In this document: positions 53,705 through 63,935 of the stretch, piece after piece
How the letters are laid out: every line of letters begins with the position of its first letter
Position numbering within the stretch: the stretch's first letter is position 1
Assembly: GCF_902459765.1 (NCBI RefSeq)
Contig: NZ_CABPSP010000006.1
Location: forward strand, 186,001 to 250,000
Length of the DNA: 64,000 bases
Reading direction: 5' to 3'
Origin: Pandoraea anapnoica
GTDB lineage: Bacteria; Pseudomonadota; Gammaproteobacteria; Burkholderiales; Burkholderiaceae
Notes under the pieces: model-generated
Database searches by the model: none
What the model was told of the DNA's origin: nothing
What the model saw: the letters and a program-made list of their open reading frames with translations, nothing else
Translations under genes and position numbers: made by a program

Positions 53705-54907
53705 TCAAACGTCCGACGATTGCTGGCCGCGCGCCTGCGCACGGCCCTTCCACATGCCGCCGCGACCGCGCCAGTGTTGCAGCGCCGAGTCGAACGTGAA
53801 GACGGTATAGAGCGCGGCCACAAGCGGCAGCATCGGACCGAAGCTCGACGGCTGACGGTAGAAGCGCAGCATCGGCAGGTACGAAATCGTCATCGCGATC
53901 CACGCAAAGAGGCCCAGCCACTGGCCGATGCCCGAACCGAAGATCGTCATGACCGGCGGCACGATGAAGGTCAGCAGCAACGAGAGGATCGTGCCTGCCA
54001 GCAGCACCGGCGAGTATTGCAACTGCGCGTAAGCCGTGCGCGACACCATCTTGCGAATCTCGCCGAGGTTGTCGTACGGACGCACGCTCACGGCACGCTC
54101 CGTCAGTCCCAGCCAGATCGGACCTTGCTTCTTGAGCATGCGTCCCATAGCGCAGTCGTCGATGATCTCGTCGCGAATCGCTTCGATGCCGCCACCGGCT
54201 TCGAGCGACGGCCGATGAATCAGCATGCAGCCACCGGCGGCGGCGGCCATCTTCTTCTTCGGATCGTTGACCCAGGCGAACGGGTACAGCATCTGGAAGA
54301 ACAGCACGAATGCCGGAATCAGCGTGCGCTCGAACCATGCCGTGCAACGCAGCTTCGCCATGAGTGAGACGAGCACGCGGTTATCGCCCGTCGCTCGCGT
54401 CACCAGACGGCGCACGTTGTCGGGCGAATGCGCGATGTCGGCGTCTGTGTGCAGCAGGTATTCGGGGCGGATGCCGTCGTCGTTGGTCGCTACATCGCTC
54501 GCGAACGCTACGCCCTGACGCACAGCCCACATCTTGCCGGTCCAGCCACCGGGCAGCGGTTGGCCCGAGAGGACATCCACGCGACGCGTCAGGCCGTCGG
54601 CGGCGGCCCGGGCTGCGGCTTCACGGGCGAGGTCCGCCGTGCCGTCGCTGCTCTGATCGTCGACGACGACGATGCGCAGGCGTCCCGCGTAATCCTGACG
54701 GCAAAGCGACTCGACCACCTGACCGATCGATTCGGCCTCGTTGCGCGCCGGAATGACGACGGCAACGGCAGGCCACACGGCCGGGGCGGGCAGACGGTCT
54801 TCGTTCAGATCGTCGCGCTCACGCGCACGCCAGAAATCGCCTTGCGAGATCAGCAGGTAGATCCAGATGGCCAGCGATAACGCGGCGATCCAGGCCAAAA
54901 CAGTCAT
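53705..54907 (-). CDS. hpnB: Hopanoid-associated glycosyltransferase HpnB
   Basis: 400 residues. N-terminal membrane helix, then a family-2 glycosyltransferase domain: AVVIPARNEAESIGQVVESL, VVVDDQSSDGTAD, LLHTDADIAHSPDNV (DxD-like metal site) and EIIDDCAMGRMLKKQG. Three or more hydrophobic helices close the protein. It is the hopene-associated glycosyl transferase of the cluster, expected to modify the hopanoid side chain. Its start overlaps the hpnA stop by 4 bases. The 135 bases between it and the convergent small ORF (53570-53704) show no gene. Confidence 0.92.
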   Translation of the reverse strand: MTVLAWIAALSLAIWIYLLISQGDFWRARERDDLNEDRLPAPAVWPAVAVVIPARNEAESIGQVVESLCRQDYAGRLRIVVVDDQSSDGTADLAREAAARAAADGLTRRVDVLSGQPLPGGWTGKMWAVRQGVAFASDVATNDDGIRPEYLLHTDADIAHSPDNVRRLVTRATGDNRVLVSLMAKLRCTAWFERTLIPAFVLFFQMLYPFAWVNDPKKKMAAAAGGCMLIHRPSLEAGGGIEAIRDEIIDDCAMGRMLKKQGPIWLGLTERAVSVRPYDNLGEIRKMVSRTAYAQLQYSPVLLAGTILSLLLTFIVPPVMTIFGSGIGQWLGLFAWIAMTISYLPMLRFYRQPSSFGPMLPLVAALYTVFTFDSALQHWRGRGGMWKGRAQARGQQSSDV

Positions 54908-55899
54908 GAGAGATATCCGGCAGAACCAAACCAGGCGAGCGCGTCGCGCAGACCTTCGGGATAGGCGCGGGCGGTGTAGCCCAGCTCGCGTTTGGCCTTC
55001 TCCGAGGAGAAGAACATGTGATAACGCGACATCTTCAGGCCGTCGACCGTGACAAACGGCTCGCGGCCGGTGAAGCGCGCCACGCCCTGTGCGGCCATCG
55101 CGAGCGGATACAGCGGCCAGCGCGGCAGGGCGATCTTCGGCGCTTTGCGTCCGACCATGCCAGCGATGCTGGCGAGCATGTCGCGCAGCAGCACGTCGTC
55201 GCCGCCGAGAATGTAGCGCTCGCCGATGCGCCCACGTTCAAGCGCCAGCAAGTGGCCTTCGGCGCAGTCGTCGACGTGCACGAGATTGAGGCCCGTATCG
55301 ACGAACGCTGGAATCTTGCCTTGCGCGGCTTCGACGATGATGCGCCCGGTGGGCGTGGGCTTGATGTCGCGTGGCCCGATGGGCGTGGACGGATTGACGA
55401 TCACGGCGGGCAGGCCATCGTTCGCAATCATGCGCTCGACCAGACGTTCGGCCGCGACCTTGCTGCGCTTGTACACGCCGATGGTCGTGGCTTCTTCGTT
55501 CGGGGAGGTTTCGTCGACAGGGCCGGTGGCGTCGTGCACTCGCAGCGTAGCAACGCTGCTGGTGTACACCACACGTTCGACGCCTGCACGCAGCGCGGCT
55601 TCCATGACCGTGCGCGTGCCGTCGATATTGGCCCGCATGATGTCGTTGGGATCTTTCGCCCAGAGGCGGTAGTCGGCGGCCACGTGGAGCAGGGCGTCCA
55701 CACCGGTGAGCGCGCGCTGCATCGATGCCGCGTCGCGCATGTCGCCTTCCACGACCTCGACAGGCAGGTCGGCGAGGTTCGCCCGGGGGCTGGTGCCGCG
55801 CACCAGCAGGCGAACCTCATGACCGCGCGCGAGCGCCGTACGTGCTACCGCAGAACCGACGAACCCGGAGGCGCCGGTGACCAGCACTCGCGACGGCAT
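54904..55899 (-). CDS. hpnA: Hopanoid-associated sugar epimerase/reductase HpnA
   Basis: 331 residues of the extended short-chain dehydrogenase family. The Rossmann motif is GASGFVGSAV (about residues 9-18), and the active-site tyrosine and lysine lie in YKRSK. Preceding VVYTSSVATL supplies the serine. NAD(P)-dependent sugar epimerase or reductase acting with HpnB on the bacteriohopane side chain. Its ATG directly abuts the hpnH stop, so hpnH-hpnA-hpnB form a tight minus-strand string. Confidence 0.93.
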   Translation of the reverse strand: MPSRVLVTGASGFVGSAVARTALARGHEVRLLVRGTSPRANLADLPVEVVEGDMRDAASMQRALTGVDALLHVAADYRLWAKDPNDIMRANIDGTRTVMEAALRAGVERVVYTSSVATLRVHDATGPVDETSPNEEATTIGVYKRSKVAAERLVERMIANDGLPAVIVNPSTPIGPRDIKPTPTGRIIVEAAQGKIPAFVDTGLNLVHVDDCAEGHLLALERGRIGERYILGGDDVLLRDMLASIAGMVGRKAPKIALPRWPLYPLAMAAQGVARFTGREPFVTVDGLKMSRYHMFFSSEKAKRELGYTARAYPEGLRDALAWFGSAGYLS

Positions 55900-57021
55900 T
55901 TACGCCTTGGCCCGGCGCAGTTCGTCGAGCTTGATCTCGACGTGCTTCGAGAACACGAACTCGGCCGGACGCTGCTTGGCGAACGAGATGTCGTCCGCCA
56001 TCTTGCCTTCGGTACGCACACCCTTGAGGGCCACGCCGAGCGCACGCAGTGGGTGCGAGATGGTTTCGTTCACGGCCGTCGCTTCGAAGCCGCTGTGAAC
56101 CATGCAGTCGGCGCACTTCTCGTAGTTGCCCACACCGTACTTGTCCCAGTCGGTGGTGTCCATCAGCTCCGTGTACGTCTTGGCATAGCCTTCGCCGAGC
56201 AGGTAGCACGGACGCTGCCAGCCGAACACCGTACGCGTCGGGTTACCCCACGGCGTGCAGTGGTACGAACGGTTACCAGCGAGGAAGTCCAGGAACAGGC
56301 TCGACTGGCTGAACGTCCAGTTCTTGCCGCCGTTGCCGCGCTTGAGAATGTCGCGGAACAGTTGCTTGGTCTTCGAACGGTTCAGGAAGTGCTGCTGGTC
56401 CGGAGCGCGCTCGTAGGCGTAGCCCGGCGACACGGTGATACCGTCGAGGCCCAGGTCCTTCGTCGAATCGAAGAACTTGGCGACCTTTTCCGGATCGGCG
56501 TTGTTGAACAGCGTGCAGTTGATGTTCACACGGAAGCCGCGCGACTTCGCCAGCTTGATGGCGGCCACGGCGCGGTCGTAAACGCCTTCCTGCGACACGG
56601 CGGCGTCGTGCATTTCACGGTCGCCGTCGAGGTGGATCGACCACACGAAGAACGGGCTCGGCTCGTAATCGTCGATCTTCTTTTCGAGCAGCAGGGCATT
56701 CGTGCACAGATACACGAACTTCTTGCGCGCGATGATGCCCTTGACGATCTCCGGCATTTCTTTGTGCAGCAACGGCTCGCCGCCGGCGATCGAGACGACC
56801 GGTGCGCCGCACTCGTCCACGGCGTCGAGCGAGTCTTTGAGCGAGACGCGCTGGTTCAGGATGGGATCCGGATAGTCGATCTTGCCGCAGCCCGAGCATG
56901 CCAGGTTGCAGCGGAAGAGCGGTTCGAGCATCAGCACCAGCGGGTAGCGCTTGTTGCCCTTGAAGCGTTGCTTCATCAGATAGGCGCCAACATACGCCTG
57001 TTGCAGGAAGGGGATGGCCAA
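55900..57021 (-). CDS. hpnH: Adenosylhopane synthase HpnH (radical SAM)
   Basis: 373 residues from a TTG start at 57021, chosen because AGGAG lies 7 bases upstream and the sequence (AIPFLQQAYVGAYLMKQRF) matches the HpnH N-terminus; the frame extends upstream inside ispH but is not protein-like. The radical-SAM cluster cysteines are C39, C43 and C46 (CNLACSGCG), with the GGEP SAM-binding motif further on (SIAGGEPLLH). A C-terminal cysteine set (YEKCADCMVHSG) follows. It joins a 5'-deoxyadenosyl radical to diploptene, starting C35 hopanoid synthesis. Confidence 0.94.
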   Translation of the reverse strand: MAIPFLQQAYVGAYLMKQRFKGNKRYPLVLMLEPLFRCNLACSGCGKIDYPDPILNQRVSLKDSLDAVDECGAPVVSIAGGEPLLHKEMPEIVKGIIARKKFVYLCTNALLLEKKIDDYEPSPFFVWSIHLDGDREMHDAAVSQEGVYDRAVAAIKLAKSRGFRVNINCTLFNNADPEKVAKFFDSTKDLGLDGITVSPGYAYERAPDQQHFLNRSKTKQLFRDILKRGNGGKNWTFSQSSLFLDFLAGNRSYHCTPWGNPTRTVFGWQRPCYLLGEGYAKTYTELMDTTDWDKYGVGNYEKCADCMVHSGFEATAVNETISHPLRALGVALKGVRTEGKMADDISFAKQRPAEFVFSKHVEIKLDELRRAKA

Positions 57022-57044
57022 GTTCGGCTCCTGTTCGTATAGCG

Positions 57045-58004
57045 TTAGCCAGCGACCGCGTGGCGTGCGGCGACCGGCTCGTCTTTGGTCAATTCCGACG
57101 GCAAGCGGAACTGGATGGTTTCCTCGATGCCGTCCATGAGAGTCACTTCGACCGTGTCGATGCGACGCAGCGCATCGATCACGTCTTCGACCATGCGCTC
57201 GGGCGCGGACGCCCCTGCGGTAATGCCGATGCGGGCTTTGCCGCGCACCCATTCCGGATTTACCTCGGAGCCGTCGGCCACGAGATAGCTCGGCAGCCCC
57301 ATTTCGGAGCCGATTTCGCGCAGGCGGTTCGAGTTCGAGCTATTCGTCGCCCCGACCACGAGCAGTACGTCCACACGCTCGCACAGCTCGCGCACGGCGG
57401 TCTGGCGATTCTGCGTGGCGTAGCAGATGTCTTTGGTGTTCGGGCCGACGATATTGGTAAAGCGACGTTGCAGCGCAGCAATGATACCGCGAGTCTCGTC
57501 GACCGACAGCGTGGTCTGCGTGACGTACGAGACCGGCGTGTCGATGGCGAGCGGCAGGGCGTCGACATCGGCCTCGGTCTGCACGAGGTGAACCGGACCG
57601 TCGATCTGGCCCATCGTCCCCTCGACTTCCGGGTGTCCGGCGTGACCGATCAGAATGACTTCGCGGCCAGCTGACACGTAGTTCTTGCCTTGAATGTGCA
57701 CCTTGGTGACGAGCGGGCAGGTGGCATTGAGCACCTTCAGACCGCGAATCTCCGCTTCCTGCTCGACGACGCGTGCGACGCCATGCGCGCTGAAAATGGT
57801 GACAGCGCCCGCAGGGGCTTCGGACAACTCGGCGATGAAGCGCGCACCCTTCGCCTTGAGCGAATCGACCACGTGTTTGTTATGGACGATCTCATGGCGA
57901 ACGTAGACCGGCGCACCGTATTTTTCCAGCGCACGCTCTACGATCTCGATGGCACGTATGACACCCGCACAAAACCCGCGGGGTTGGGCAAGTAAGACTT
58001 GCAT
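57045..58004 (-). CDS. ispH: 4-hydroxy-3-methylbut-2-enyl diphosphate reductase
   Basis: 319 residues, the standard IspH size. The three [4Fe-4S] cysteines are at 12 (PRGFCAGV), 96 (NATCPLVTK) and 194 ([11 protein letters not shown]), and the proton-donor glutamate is at about 126 ([13 protein letters not shown]). It makes IPP and DMAPP in the last MEP-pathway step. hpnH begins 23 bases downstream on the same strand, so precursor supply is tied to hopanoid extension. Burkholderiales often carry another ispH elsewhere, so this may be a cluster-dedicated copy. Confidence 0.95.
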   Translation of the reverse strand: MQVLLAQPRGFCAGVIRAIEIVERALEKYGAPVYVRHEIVHNKHVVDSLKAKGARFIAELSEAPAGAVTIFSAHGVARVVEQEAEIRGLKVLNATCPLVTKVHIQGKNYVSAGREVILIGHAGHPEVEGTMGQIDGPVHLVQTEADVDALPLAIDTPVSYVTQTTLSVDETRGIIAALQRRFTNIVGPNTKDICYATQNRQTAVRELCERVDVLLVVGATNSSNSNRLREIGSEMGLPSYLVADGSEVNPEWVRGKARIGITAGASAPERMVEDVIDALRRIDTVEVTLMDGIEETIQFRLPSELTKDEPVAARHAVAG

Positions 58005-58364
58005 TCAGCTCTCCGGCTCAGGTCGGCCGGGATGGCGGTTTCTATCGGGTTTCCATGCGCCTGGGATCAAGGCGCGGTAGAGGGTACGAGGCCAGTTTCG
58101 ATGGCAAATCGTACGCACCCGCGGGGGGACCGCCGTCCGGTCGTTTGACAAGCGACGATTGTAACCGCCGCCGCCAAATATTGCTGACGACCCCCGGTAG
58201 GAGAGCGTCGGCAAGTGTTGCATAAATGTTGACGAATCGGCGCTTATCTGGATAAGTTCTGCGCCGATTCTGCCGCCATTCCCCGGAAACATCGGAGAAC
58301 GGTATTTCAATGCGCCCGGCTGGAAGCTGAAGGCCTCCGAGTAGTCCTGCTTAAGTTGTTGATT
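58005..58364. other. 360-base intergenic region between ispH and hpnM, with nested inverted repeat
   Basis: No gene is evident on either strand. At 58234-58243 GAATCGGCGC pairs perfectly with GCGCCGATTC at 58261-58270, and inside them CTTATC (58243-58248) pairs with GATAAG (58251-58256), so the 37-base segment can form a long hairpin with a small bulge. It lies about 230 bases upstream of the ispH start and 95 bases past the hpnM stop. Without a T run it does not look like a simple terminator; a regulatory or transcript-stabilising role is possible. Confidence 0.6.
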
Positions 58365-59015
58365 TTATTTGCCGAAACGCTCGTTCTTCTCGCGCAGGTA
58401 GGCGATCAGGCTGTCGATGCCCCCCTGAGCGATGCGCGCCTTGAACTGCGGCTGATACAACTGGATGAGCCAGGCGTTGGCCACGTTCTCGCCCATCATG
58501 TTGATGTCGTAGATCTTCCAGCCCTTGTCGGTCTTCGTAAGACGGTAAGCGACCGACAGGTTGTCGCCCGTGCCGCTGACGGTCGCGCCGACTACGACGT
58601 CGCTGCTATTCGCCGTGAGTTTCGCGGGATCGAACTTGAACGTCAGGTCGTTGCCGCGCACTTGCGAGAGTTGCAGCGCAAAGGTGTTCACGAGCAGTTG
58701 CTGGAACTGTTCGAAGACCTGCTGTTGCTGGGTGGACGTGGCGGCATCGAAGGCCTTGGGGCCGACCGCAAAGCGCGTGGTGCGCAGGAAGTCGGCATAC
58801 GGCAGGAAGTCGCGGGCGACGACGCGCGCCGTGGCGGTGACATCACCGGTCTTGGCCGCCGGATCGGCCTTCACGCCCTTGACGACCGTCTCGACGGCCG
58901 TCTTCACCATGTCGTTCGGATTGGCGCTTGCCTGGGCCCAGGCACTGGATACGGTCGCTACGCTGCCGATACCGCTCAATGCAACGGCAGCCACCGTCAT
59001 CAGGAATTTATTCAT
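58365..59015 (-). CDS. hpnM: Periplasmic hopanoid-transport protein HpnM (MlaC/Ttg2D-like)
   Basis: 216 residues from MNKFLMTVAAVAL, with a signal peptide ending AWAQA. The MlaC/toluene-tolerance fold is visible in DFLPYADFLRTTRFAVG, QQVFEQFQQLLVNTFALQL and GWKIYDINMMGENVANAWLIQLYQPQFKARI. MlaC-type proteins carry lipids across the periplasm; HpnM is the hopanoid-cluster version. It is divergent from hpnN across a 257-base gap with a possible -10 TATACT at 59089-59094 for hpnN. A 21-codon upstream extension was rejected because it precedes the signal peptide. Confidence 0.92.
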   Translation of the reverse strand: MNKFLMTVAAVALSGIGSVATVSSAWAQASANPNDMVKTAVETVVKGVKADPAAKTGDVTATARVVARDFLPYADFLRTTRFAVGPKAFDAATSTQQQQVFEQFQQLLVNTFALQLSQVRGNDLTFKFDPAKLTANSSDVVVGATVSGTGDNLSVAYRLTKTDKGWKIYDINMMGENVANAWLIQLYQPQFKARIAQGGIDSLIAYLREKNERFGK

Positions 59016-59272
59016 GCCAGCTTGTCTGAATAGGTTGGATTCGGGGGTAGGCCGTAGTGTAGTGCACGTGACGCACACCCGGCCCCTGTATACTGCTGCG
59101 ATTTTGTAAATTCACTGTTCACTGCGCATTCTCCGGGCTGATCGACGCACTTTCTCCGCGATTGGTTCCTGATTGCCGCCAATGTTTAACCTTTCGTTAC
59201 GTGTTGATGGGGGGCGGCGGGCTATGCGTCGGACGTCACAGTGAGACTCCCACTTTCTTCCGGAACCGCTTC

Positions 59273-61909
59273 ATGCTGACTTCGCTCGTCGTGCGCATCG
59301 TCCGTTTTTCGGCGAAGCACGCGTACCCGGTCATCTTCGCTTCGCTGCTGCTCGTGGTGGCCAGTTGTGTGTACGTCGCCAAGCATTTCGCGATCAACAC
59401 CGACGTCTCCAGCCTGATCGATCTGAATACCCCGGCCGCCGAACGCGGTCGTGAAATCGACCGTGCGTTCCCGCAGAAGACCGATCTGACGCTGGCCGTC
59501 GTGCAGGCACCCGCCGCCGAGTTCGCCGACAAGGCTGCGGCTGAGCTGGCGGCTAAGCTGGAAAGCGAGACGGATGTGTTCCGCGCGGTGAGCCGCCCCG
59601 GCGCGGGCGAATTCTTCGTGCATAACGCATTGCTGTTCGCGTCGACGGACGACGTTAAGTCGCTCACCGGCAAGCTCGAAGACGCCAAACCGTTGCTCAA
59701 CCGTCTCGCGCAGGATCCGAGCCTCGCGGGTCTGTCGAACCTGCTGTCGGTGACGTTGCAGACGCCGTTGCTGACCGGTCAGGTGAAGCTCTCCGATATG
59801 TCGCGCCTGCTGGGCAACGCGGCCGACGCCTCGGAGGCCGTGCTCGCTAATCGTCCGGCCGCGATGTCGTGGCGCGCGCTGGTCGCGCCCGATACCGTCG
59901 CGCGCAGCTACGTTCAGGTGCAGCCGGTGCTGGATTACGGCGCGCTCGAAGCGGGCGCCAACGCGGCCATGCGTATTCGTGATGCCGTCGCCGACCTGAA
60001 GCTCGCAGAGCGCTACGGCGCGACGGTGCGCCTCACCGGCCCGCGTCCGCTGTCGGATGAGGAGTTCGCGTCGGTGCGTCAGGACGCTGGGCCGAACGCC
60101 GTCATCACGCTGCTGGCCGTGCTCGTGGTGCTGTGGCTGGCCGTGCGCTCGGGCAAGATGATTCTCGCGGTCTTCATCACCTTGCTCGCGGGGCTTGCCG
60201 TCACGTTTGCGCTCGGTCTGATGATGGTCGGCGCGCTCAACATGATTTCCGTGGCGTTCGCCGTGCTCTTCGTCGGTATTGGTGTGGACTTCGGCATTCA
60301 GTTCGGCGTGCGTTATCGGGAAGAACGTTATCGTCTGGAACACGACGAAGGCAAATCGGGCGACGAAGTGTTGCGCGGCGCATTGGGTGGAGCAGGCAAG
60401 CAGATTGCCATGCCGCTTACGCTTGCCGCAGCGGCCACGGCGGCAAGCTTCTTCTCGTTCCTGCCGACGGACTATCGCGGCGTATCCGAACTGGGCCTGA
60501 TCGCGGGTGTCGGCATTCTGTGCGTGGCGTTCCCGTCGGCCATTACCTTGCTGCCTGCGCTCATCAGCGTGTTCAAACCGAAGGGCGAGCCGAGCCCGCC
60601 AGGCTTCCGCAGCCTTGGGCCGGTCGACGATTTCACCGAAAAGCACCGCAAGCCGTTGCTATACGGCACGCTCGCGCTGGTCATCGCCGGGCTGCCGTTG
60701 CTCGCGCATTTGCACTTCGATTTCAATCCGCTGCATCTGAAAGATCCTCATACGGAGTCGATGGCGACGCTCATCGATCTGTCGAATTCGCCGGAAGCGG
60801 GTGTCAACGATGTGCAGTGGCTCGCGCCGAACCTCGCGGATGCCGACGCCGAAGCCGCAAAGCTGCGTGCCGTGCCGGAGATCGGCCGCGTGGTGACGCT
60901 CACCACGTTCCTGCCGTCCGACCAGCCCGCCAAGCTGGCGATGATCGACACGGCGGCGAAGTCGCTGCTGCCGGTGCTCACGCAAACGCCGCTGGCCGCT
61001 GTGCCGGATGCAACGCGCATCTCGGCGCTCAAGACGGCCGCAGGCCAGTTGGAAGACGCCGCACTCGATTACCCGGGCGAGGGCGCAAAGCAAGCGCAGC
61101 GTCTGGCGGCGGCGATGCGCAAGCTCGCAGCGGCCGATCCGGCCACGCGCGACCGTGCGGACCGCGCGATTGCCGACCCGCTGAAGCTGGCGCTCGGTCA
61201 ACTGCGAGACGCGTTGCAGCCGAAGTCGGTGACGCGCGAATCGTTGCCGAAGGACATCGCGTCGCAGTGGGTGGCCGCTGACGGGCGTGCCCTCGTCAAC
61301 ATCTCGCCGCGCGTGGAGAAGGGCGCGGACCCGAGCGACGACGCGATGCTGCGCAAATTCACCGAGGCCGTGCTGCGTACGACGCCGGACGCGGTAGGCG
61401 GTCCGATCTCGATTCTGCGCTCGGCCAACACGATCATTCGCGCGTTCATCGAGGCGGGGGCGTGGGCCTTGCTGTCGATCACGATTTTGCTGTGGCTGGC
61501 GCTGCGCAACTTCGGCGACGTGTTGCGCACGCTGGTCCCGCTGCTGGTCTCGGCGGCCGTCACCCTTGAAGTGTCCGTGCTGATCGGTTTGCCGCTGAAC
61601 TTCGCGAACATCATCGCGCTGCCATTGCTGCTGGGTGTGGGGGTAGCGTTCAAGATCTACTACGTGATCGCGTGGCGTCACGGGCAGTACCGCTTGCTGG
61701 CGTCCGGTCTCACGCAGGCGATCGTGCTGTCTGCGGCGACCACGGGTATCGCGTTCGGCAGTCTCTGGCTGTCGCATCACCCGGGCACGTCGAGCATGGG
61801 CAAGCTGCTGGCGCTGTCGCTGGTGTGTACGCTCATCGGCGCTGTGTTCTTCCAACCGGTGCTGATGGGTAAGCCGCGAGAGAAAGCGGGGACGCCGAAG
61901 CAGTCCTGA
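59273..61909 (+). CDS. hpnN: Hopanoid RND transporter HpnN
   Basis: 878 residues. Helix 1 (residues about 10-35) is followed by a large periplasmic domain, a bundle of five helices ([15 protein letters not shown] ... [18 protein letters not shown]), a second periplasmic domain and a final five-helix bundle ending [17 protein letters not shown]. This is the MMPL/RND pattern. HpnN moves hopanoids from the inner to the outer membrane. The start at 59273 places a short basic tail before helix 1. It converges on dxs with a shared terminator. Confidence 0.94.
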   Translation: MLTSLVVRIVRFSAKHAYPVIFASLLLVVASCVYVAKHFAINTDVSSLIDLNTPAAERGREIDRAFPQKTDLTLAVVQAPAAEFADKAAAELAAKLESETDVFRAVSRPGAGEFFVHNALLFASTDDVKSLTGKLEDAKPLLNRLAQDPSLAGLSNLLSVTLQTPLLTGQVKLSDMSRLLGNAADASEAVLANRPAAMSWRALVAPDTVARSYVQVQPVLDYGALEAGANAAMRIRDAVADLKLAERYGATVRLTGPRPLSDEEFASVRQDAGPNAVITLLAVLVVLWLAVRSGKMILAVFITLLAGLAVTFALGLMMVGALNMISVAFAVLFVGIGVDFGIQFGVRYREERYRLEHDEGKSGDEVLRGALGGAGKQIAMPLTLAAAATAASFFSFLPTDYRGVSELGLIAGVGILCVAFPSAITLLPALISVFKPKGEPSPPGFRSLGPVDDFTEKHRKPLLYGTLALVIAGLPLLAHLHFDFNPLHLKDPHTESMATLIDLSNSPEAGVNDVQWLAPNLADADAEAAKLRAVPEIGRVVTLTTFLPSDQPAKLAMIDTAAKSLLPVLTQTPLAAVPDATRISALKTAAGQLEDAALDYPGEGAKQAQRLAAAMRKLAAADPATRDRADRAIADPLKLALGQLRDALQPKSVTRESLPKDIASQWVAADGRALVNISPRVEKGADPSDDAMLRKFTEAVLRTTPDAVGGPISILRSANTIIRAFIEAGAWALLSITILLWLALRNFGDVLRTLVPLLVSAAVTLEVSVLIGLPLNFANIIALPLLLGVGVAFKIYYVIAWRHGQYRLLASGLTQAIVLSAATTGIAFGSLWLSHHPGTSSMGKLLALSLVCTLIGAVFFQPVLMGKPREKAGTPKQS

Positions 61910-61933
61910 GCACACGGAAGCTGAAAGGCAATA

Positions 61934-61961
61934 AAAAACGGCACCTAGAGGTGCCGTTTTT
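61934..61961. terminator. Bidirectional intrinsic terminator between hpnN and dxs
   Basis: AAAAACGGCACCT at 61934-61946 pairs perfectly with AGGTGCCGTTTTT at 61949-61961 with a 2-base loop, giving T runs on both strands. It lies between the convergent hpnN (ends 61909) and dxs (ends 62010). Confidence 0.93.
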
Positions 61962-62009
61962 CTTGGGTGCGACCACTCAGCCGTCGCTGTCCGTGTATGC
62001 CGTCAAATG

Positions 62010-63914
62010 CTACACAGCCTCGACCGCCCCACCGAGACGCTCAGCCATCGCCCGGCGAATCGAGGCCGTGATGCCCGGCACATCGAGGCCGACGGACGCC
62101 AGTTGTTGCGCGGGCGTGCCCTGATCGATGTACGTGTCGGGCAGACCCAGTTGAAGCACAGGGACCAGCACACCGTTGGCATTGAGTGCTTCCACGCAGG
62201 CGGTGCCTGCACCGCCCATCACCGAAGCTTCTTCGAGCGTCACCAGGAGGTCGTGCGTGCGCGCCATCTCCAGTACCGTCGCTTCGTCCAGCGGTTTGAC
62301 GAAGCGCATGTTGACCACGCTCGCGTCGAAGGCTTCCGCCACTTGTTCGGCCAGCGCGACCATCGACCCGAAGGCCAGAATCGCGACGCGTTTGCCAGCG
62401 GGGGCGGCGCTCTGACGGCGCACTTGCGCACGGCCGACCGGCAGCGTCGACAGACCTGCTTCGGTCTTCACGCCGGGGCCGGTGCCGCGCGGATAGCGCA
62501 CTGCGCTCGGTCCATCGATGCCCAGCGCCGTCTGCAACATCTGACGGCATTCGTTCTCGTCGGCCGGGGCCATCACGACCATATTCGGGATACAGCGCAG
62601 ATAGGCGATGTCGTACGCGCCCGCATGGGTCGCACCGTCCGCGCCGACCAGACCGCCGCGGTCGATCGCGAAGAGGACCGGCAGATTCTGCAGGGCGACA
62701 TCGTGGATCAACTGGTCGTAGCCTCGCTGCAGGAACGTCGAGTAGATCGCGACGACCGGCCGCAGACCTTCCGTCGCCAGTCCGCCCGCGAACGTGACCG
62801 CGTGCTGCTCGGCAATGCCGACATCGTAGTACCGGTCCGGAAAGCGCTTCTCGAATTGGACAAGGCCGGAGCCTTCGCGCATGGCTGGCGTCACGCCGAC
62901 AACGCGCTTGTCTGCCGCGGCCGCATCGCACAGCCATTCCCCGAACACCTGCGTGTAGGTCTTGGCCGAAACGGTGCCCGGTGCGGCCGGACGAATGCCT
63001 TCGCTCGGATTGAACTTGCCCGGCCCGTGGTACAGCACGGGGTCGGCTTCGGCCAGCTTGTAGCCACGGCCCTTGCGCGTGACCACATGCAGGAACTGCG
63101 GCCCCTTGAGCGCCTTGATGTTCTCGAGCGCAGGGATCAGCGCGTCGAGATCGTGGCCGTCAATGGGACCGAGATAGTTGAAGCCGAATTCCTCGAACAT
63201 CGTCCCCGTGGGCGAGACGATGGCTTTGGCATGTTCTTCGAGCTTGTGCGCGAGTTCGCGCATCGGTGCGGGCGCGTTGCGCAGCAGATTGCGCACGCTC
63301 TCCTTGCCAGCCGAATAGAACTGACCGGACATCAGGCGCGTGAGGTACTGATTGAGCGCGCCGACCGGTGGCGAGATCGACATATCGTTGTCGTTGAGCA
63401 CGACGAGAAACGGCAGATCGTCGTAGACACCGGCATTGTTCAGCGCTTCGAAGGCTTCGCCCGCCGTCATCGCGCCGTCGCCGATCACGGCAATGGCGTG
63501 ACGCTTTTCACCCTTGACCTTGCTGGCCAGCGCCATGCCCAGTGCTGCCGAAATCGACGTGCTCGAATGCGCCGTGCCGAACGTGTCGTACGGCGATTCG
63601 TCGCGCTTCGGAAAGCCCGACAACCCTTGCCACTGACGCAGCGTCGGCATGGCTTCGCGTCGGCCCGTCAGAATCTTGTGCGGGTAGGTCTGATGACCGA
63701 CGTCCCACACGATCCGGTCGTTCGGCGTGTCGAAGACGTAGTGCAGGGCGATCGTCAGCTCGACGGTGCCCAGATTCGACGACAGGTGCCCGCCGGTGCG
63801 CGAGACGTTCTCGAGCACGCAGGCGCGCAGTTCGTCGGCGACGCGGCGCAATTCAGGACGCGAGAGCGCGCGCAGTTCGGCAGGGGAGTGGAGGCTGGCT
63901 AGCAAATCTGTCAT
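62010..63914 (-). CDS. dxs: 1-deoxy-D-xylulose-5-phosphate synthase
   Basis: 634 residues, the usual size. The thiamine-diphosphate motif is [18 protein letters not shown] to NDNDMSIS (about residues 145-180). Also visible are [16 protein letters not shown] near 71-86, the transketolase pyrimidine-binding domain ([15 protein letters not shown]) and the C-terminal domain (RYPRGTGPG). It condenses pyruvate and glyceraldehyde 3-phosphate, the entry and flux-control step of the MEP pathway, feeding the hopanoid genes. A partial gene precedes it 21 bases away on the same strand. Confidence 0.97.
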   Translation of the reverse strand: MTDLLASLHSPAELRALSRPELRRVADELRACVLENVSRTGGHLSSNLGTVELTIALHYVFDTPNDRIVWDVGHQTYPHKILTGRREAMPTLRQWQGLSGFPKRDESPYDTFGTAHSSTSISAALGMALASKVKGEKRHAIAVIGDGAMTAGEAFEALNNAGVYDDLPFLVVLNDNDMSISPPVGALNQYLTRLMSGQFYSAGKESVRNLLRNAPAPMRELAHKLEEHAKAIVSPTGTMFEEFGFNYLGPIDGHDLDALIPALENIKALKGPQFLHVVTRKGRGYKLAEADPVLYHGPGKFNPSEGIRPAAPGTVSAKTYTQVFGEWLCDAAAADKRVVGVTPAMREGSGLVQFEKRFPDRYYDVGIAEQHAVTFAGGLATEGLRPVVAIYSTFLQRGYDQLIHDVALQNLPVLFAIDRGGLVGADGATHAGAYDIAYLRCIPNMVVMAPADENECRQMLQTALGIDGPSAVRYPRGTGPGVKTEAGLSTLPVGRAQVRRQSAAPAGKRVAILAFGSMVALAEQVAEAFDASVVNMRFVKPLDEATVLEMARTHDLLVTLEEASVMGGAGTACVEALNANGVLVPVLQLGLPDTYIDQGTPAQQLASVGLDVPGITASIRRAMAERLGGAVEAV

Positions 63915-63935
63915 GGCTGAACGTCCGTCCCCGGC

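Noticed and set aside
59222-60646. Antisense frame of 474 codons opposite hpnN
   Set aside because: Composition typical of a shadow frame; hpnN is unambiguous on the other strand.
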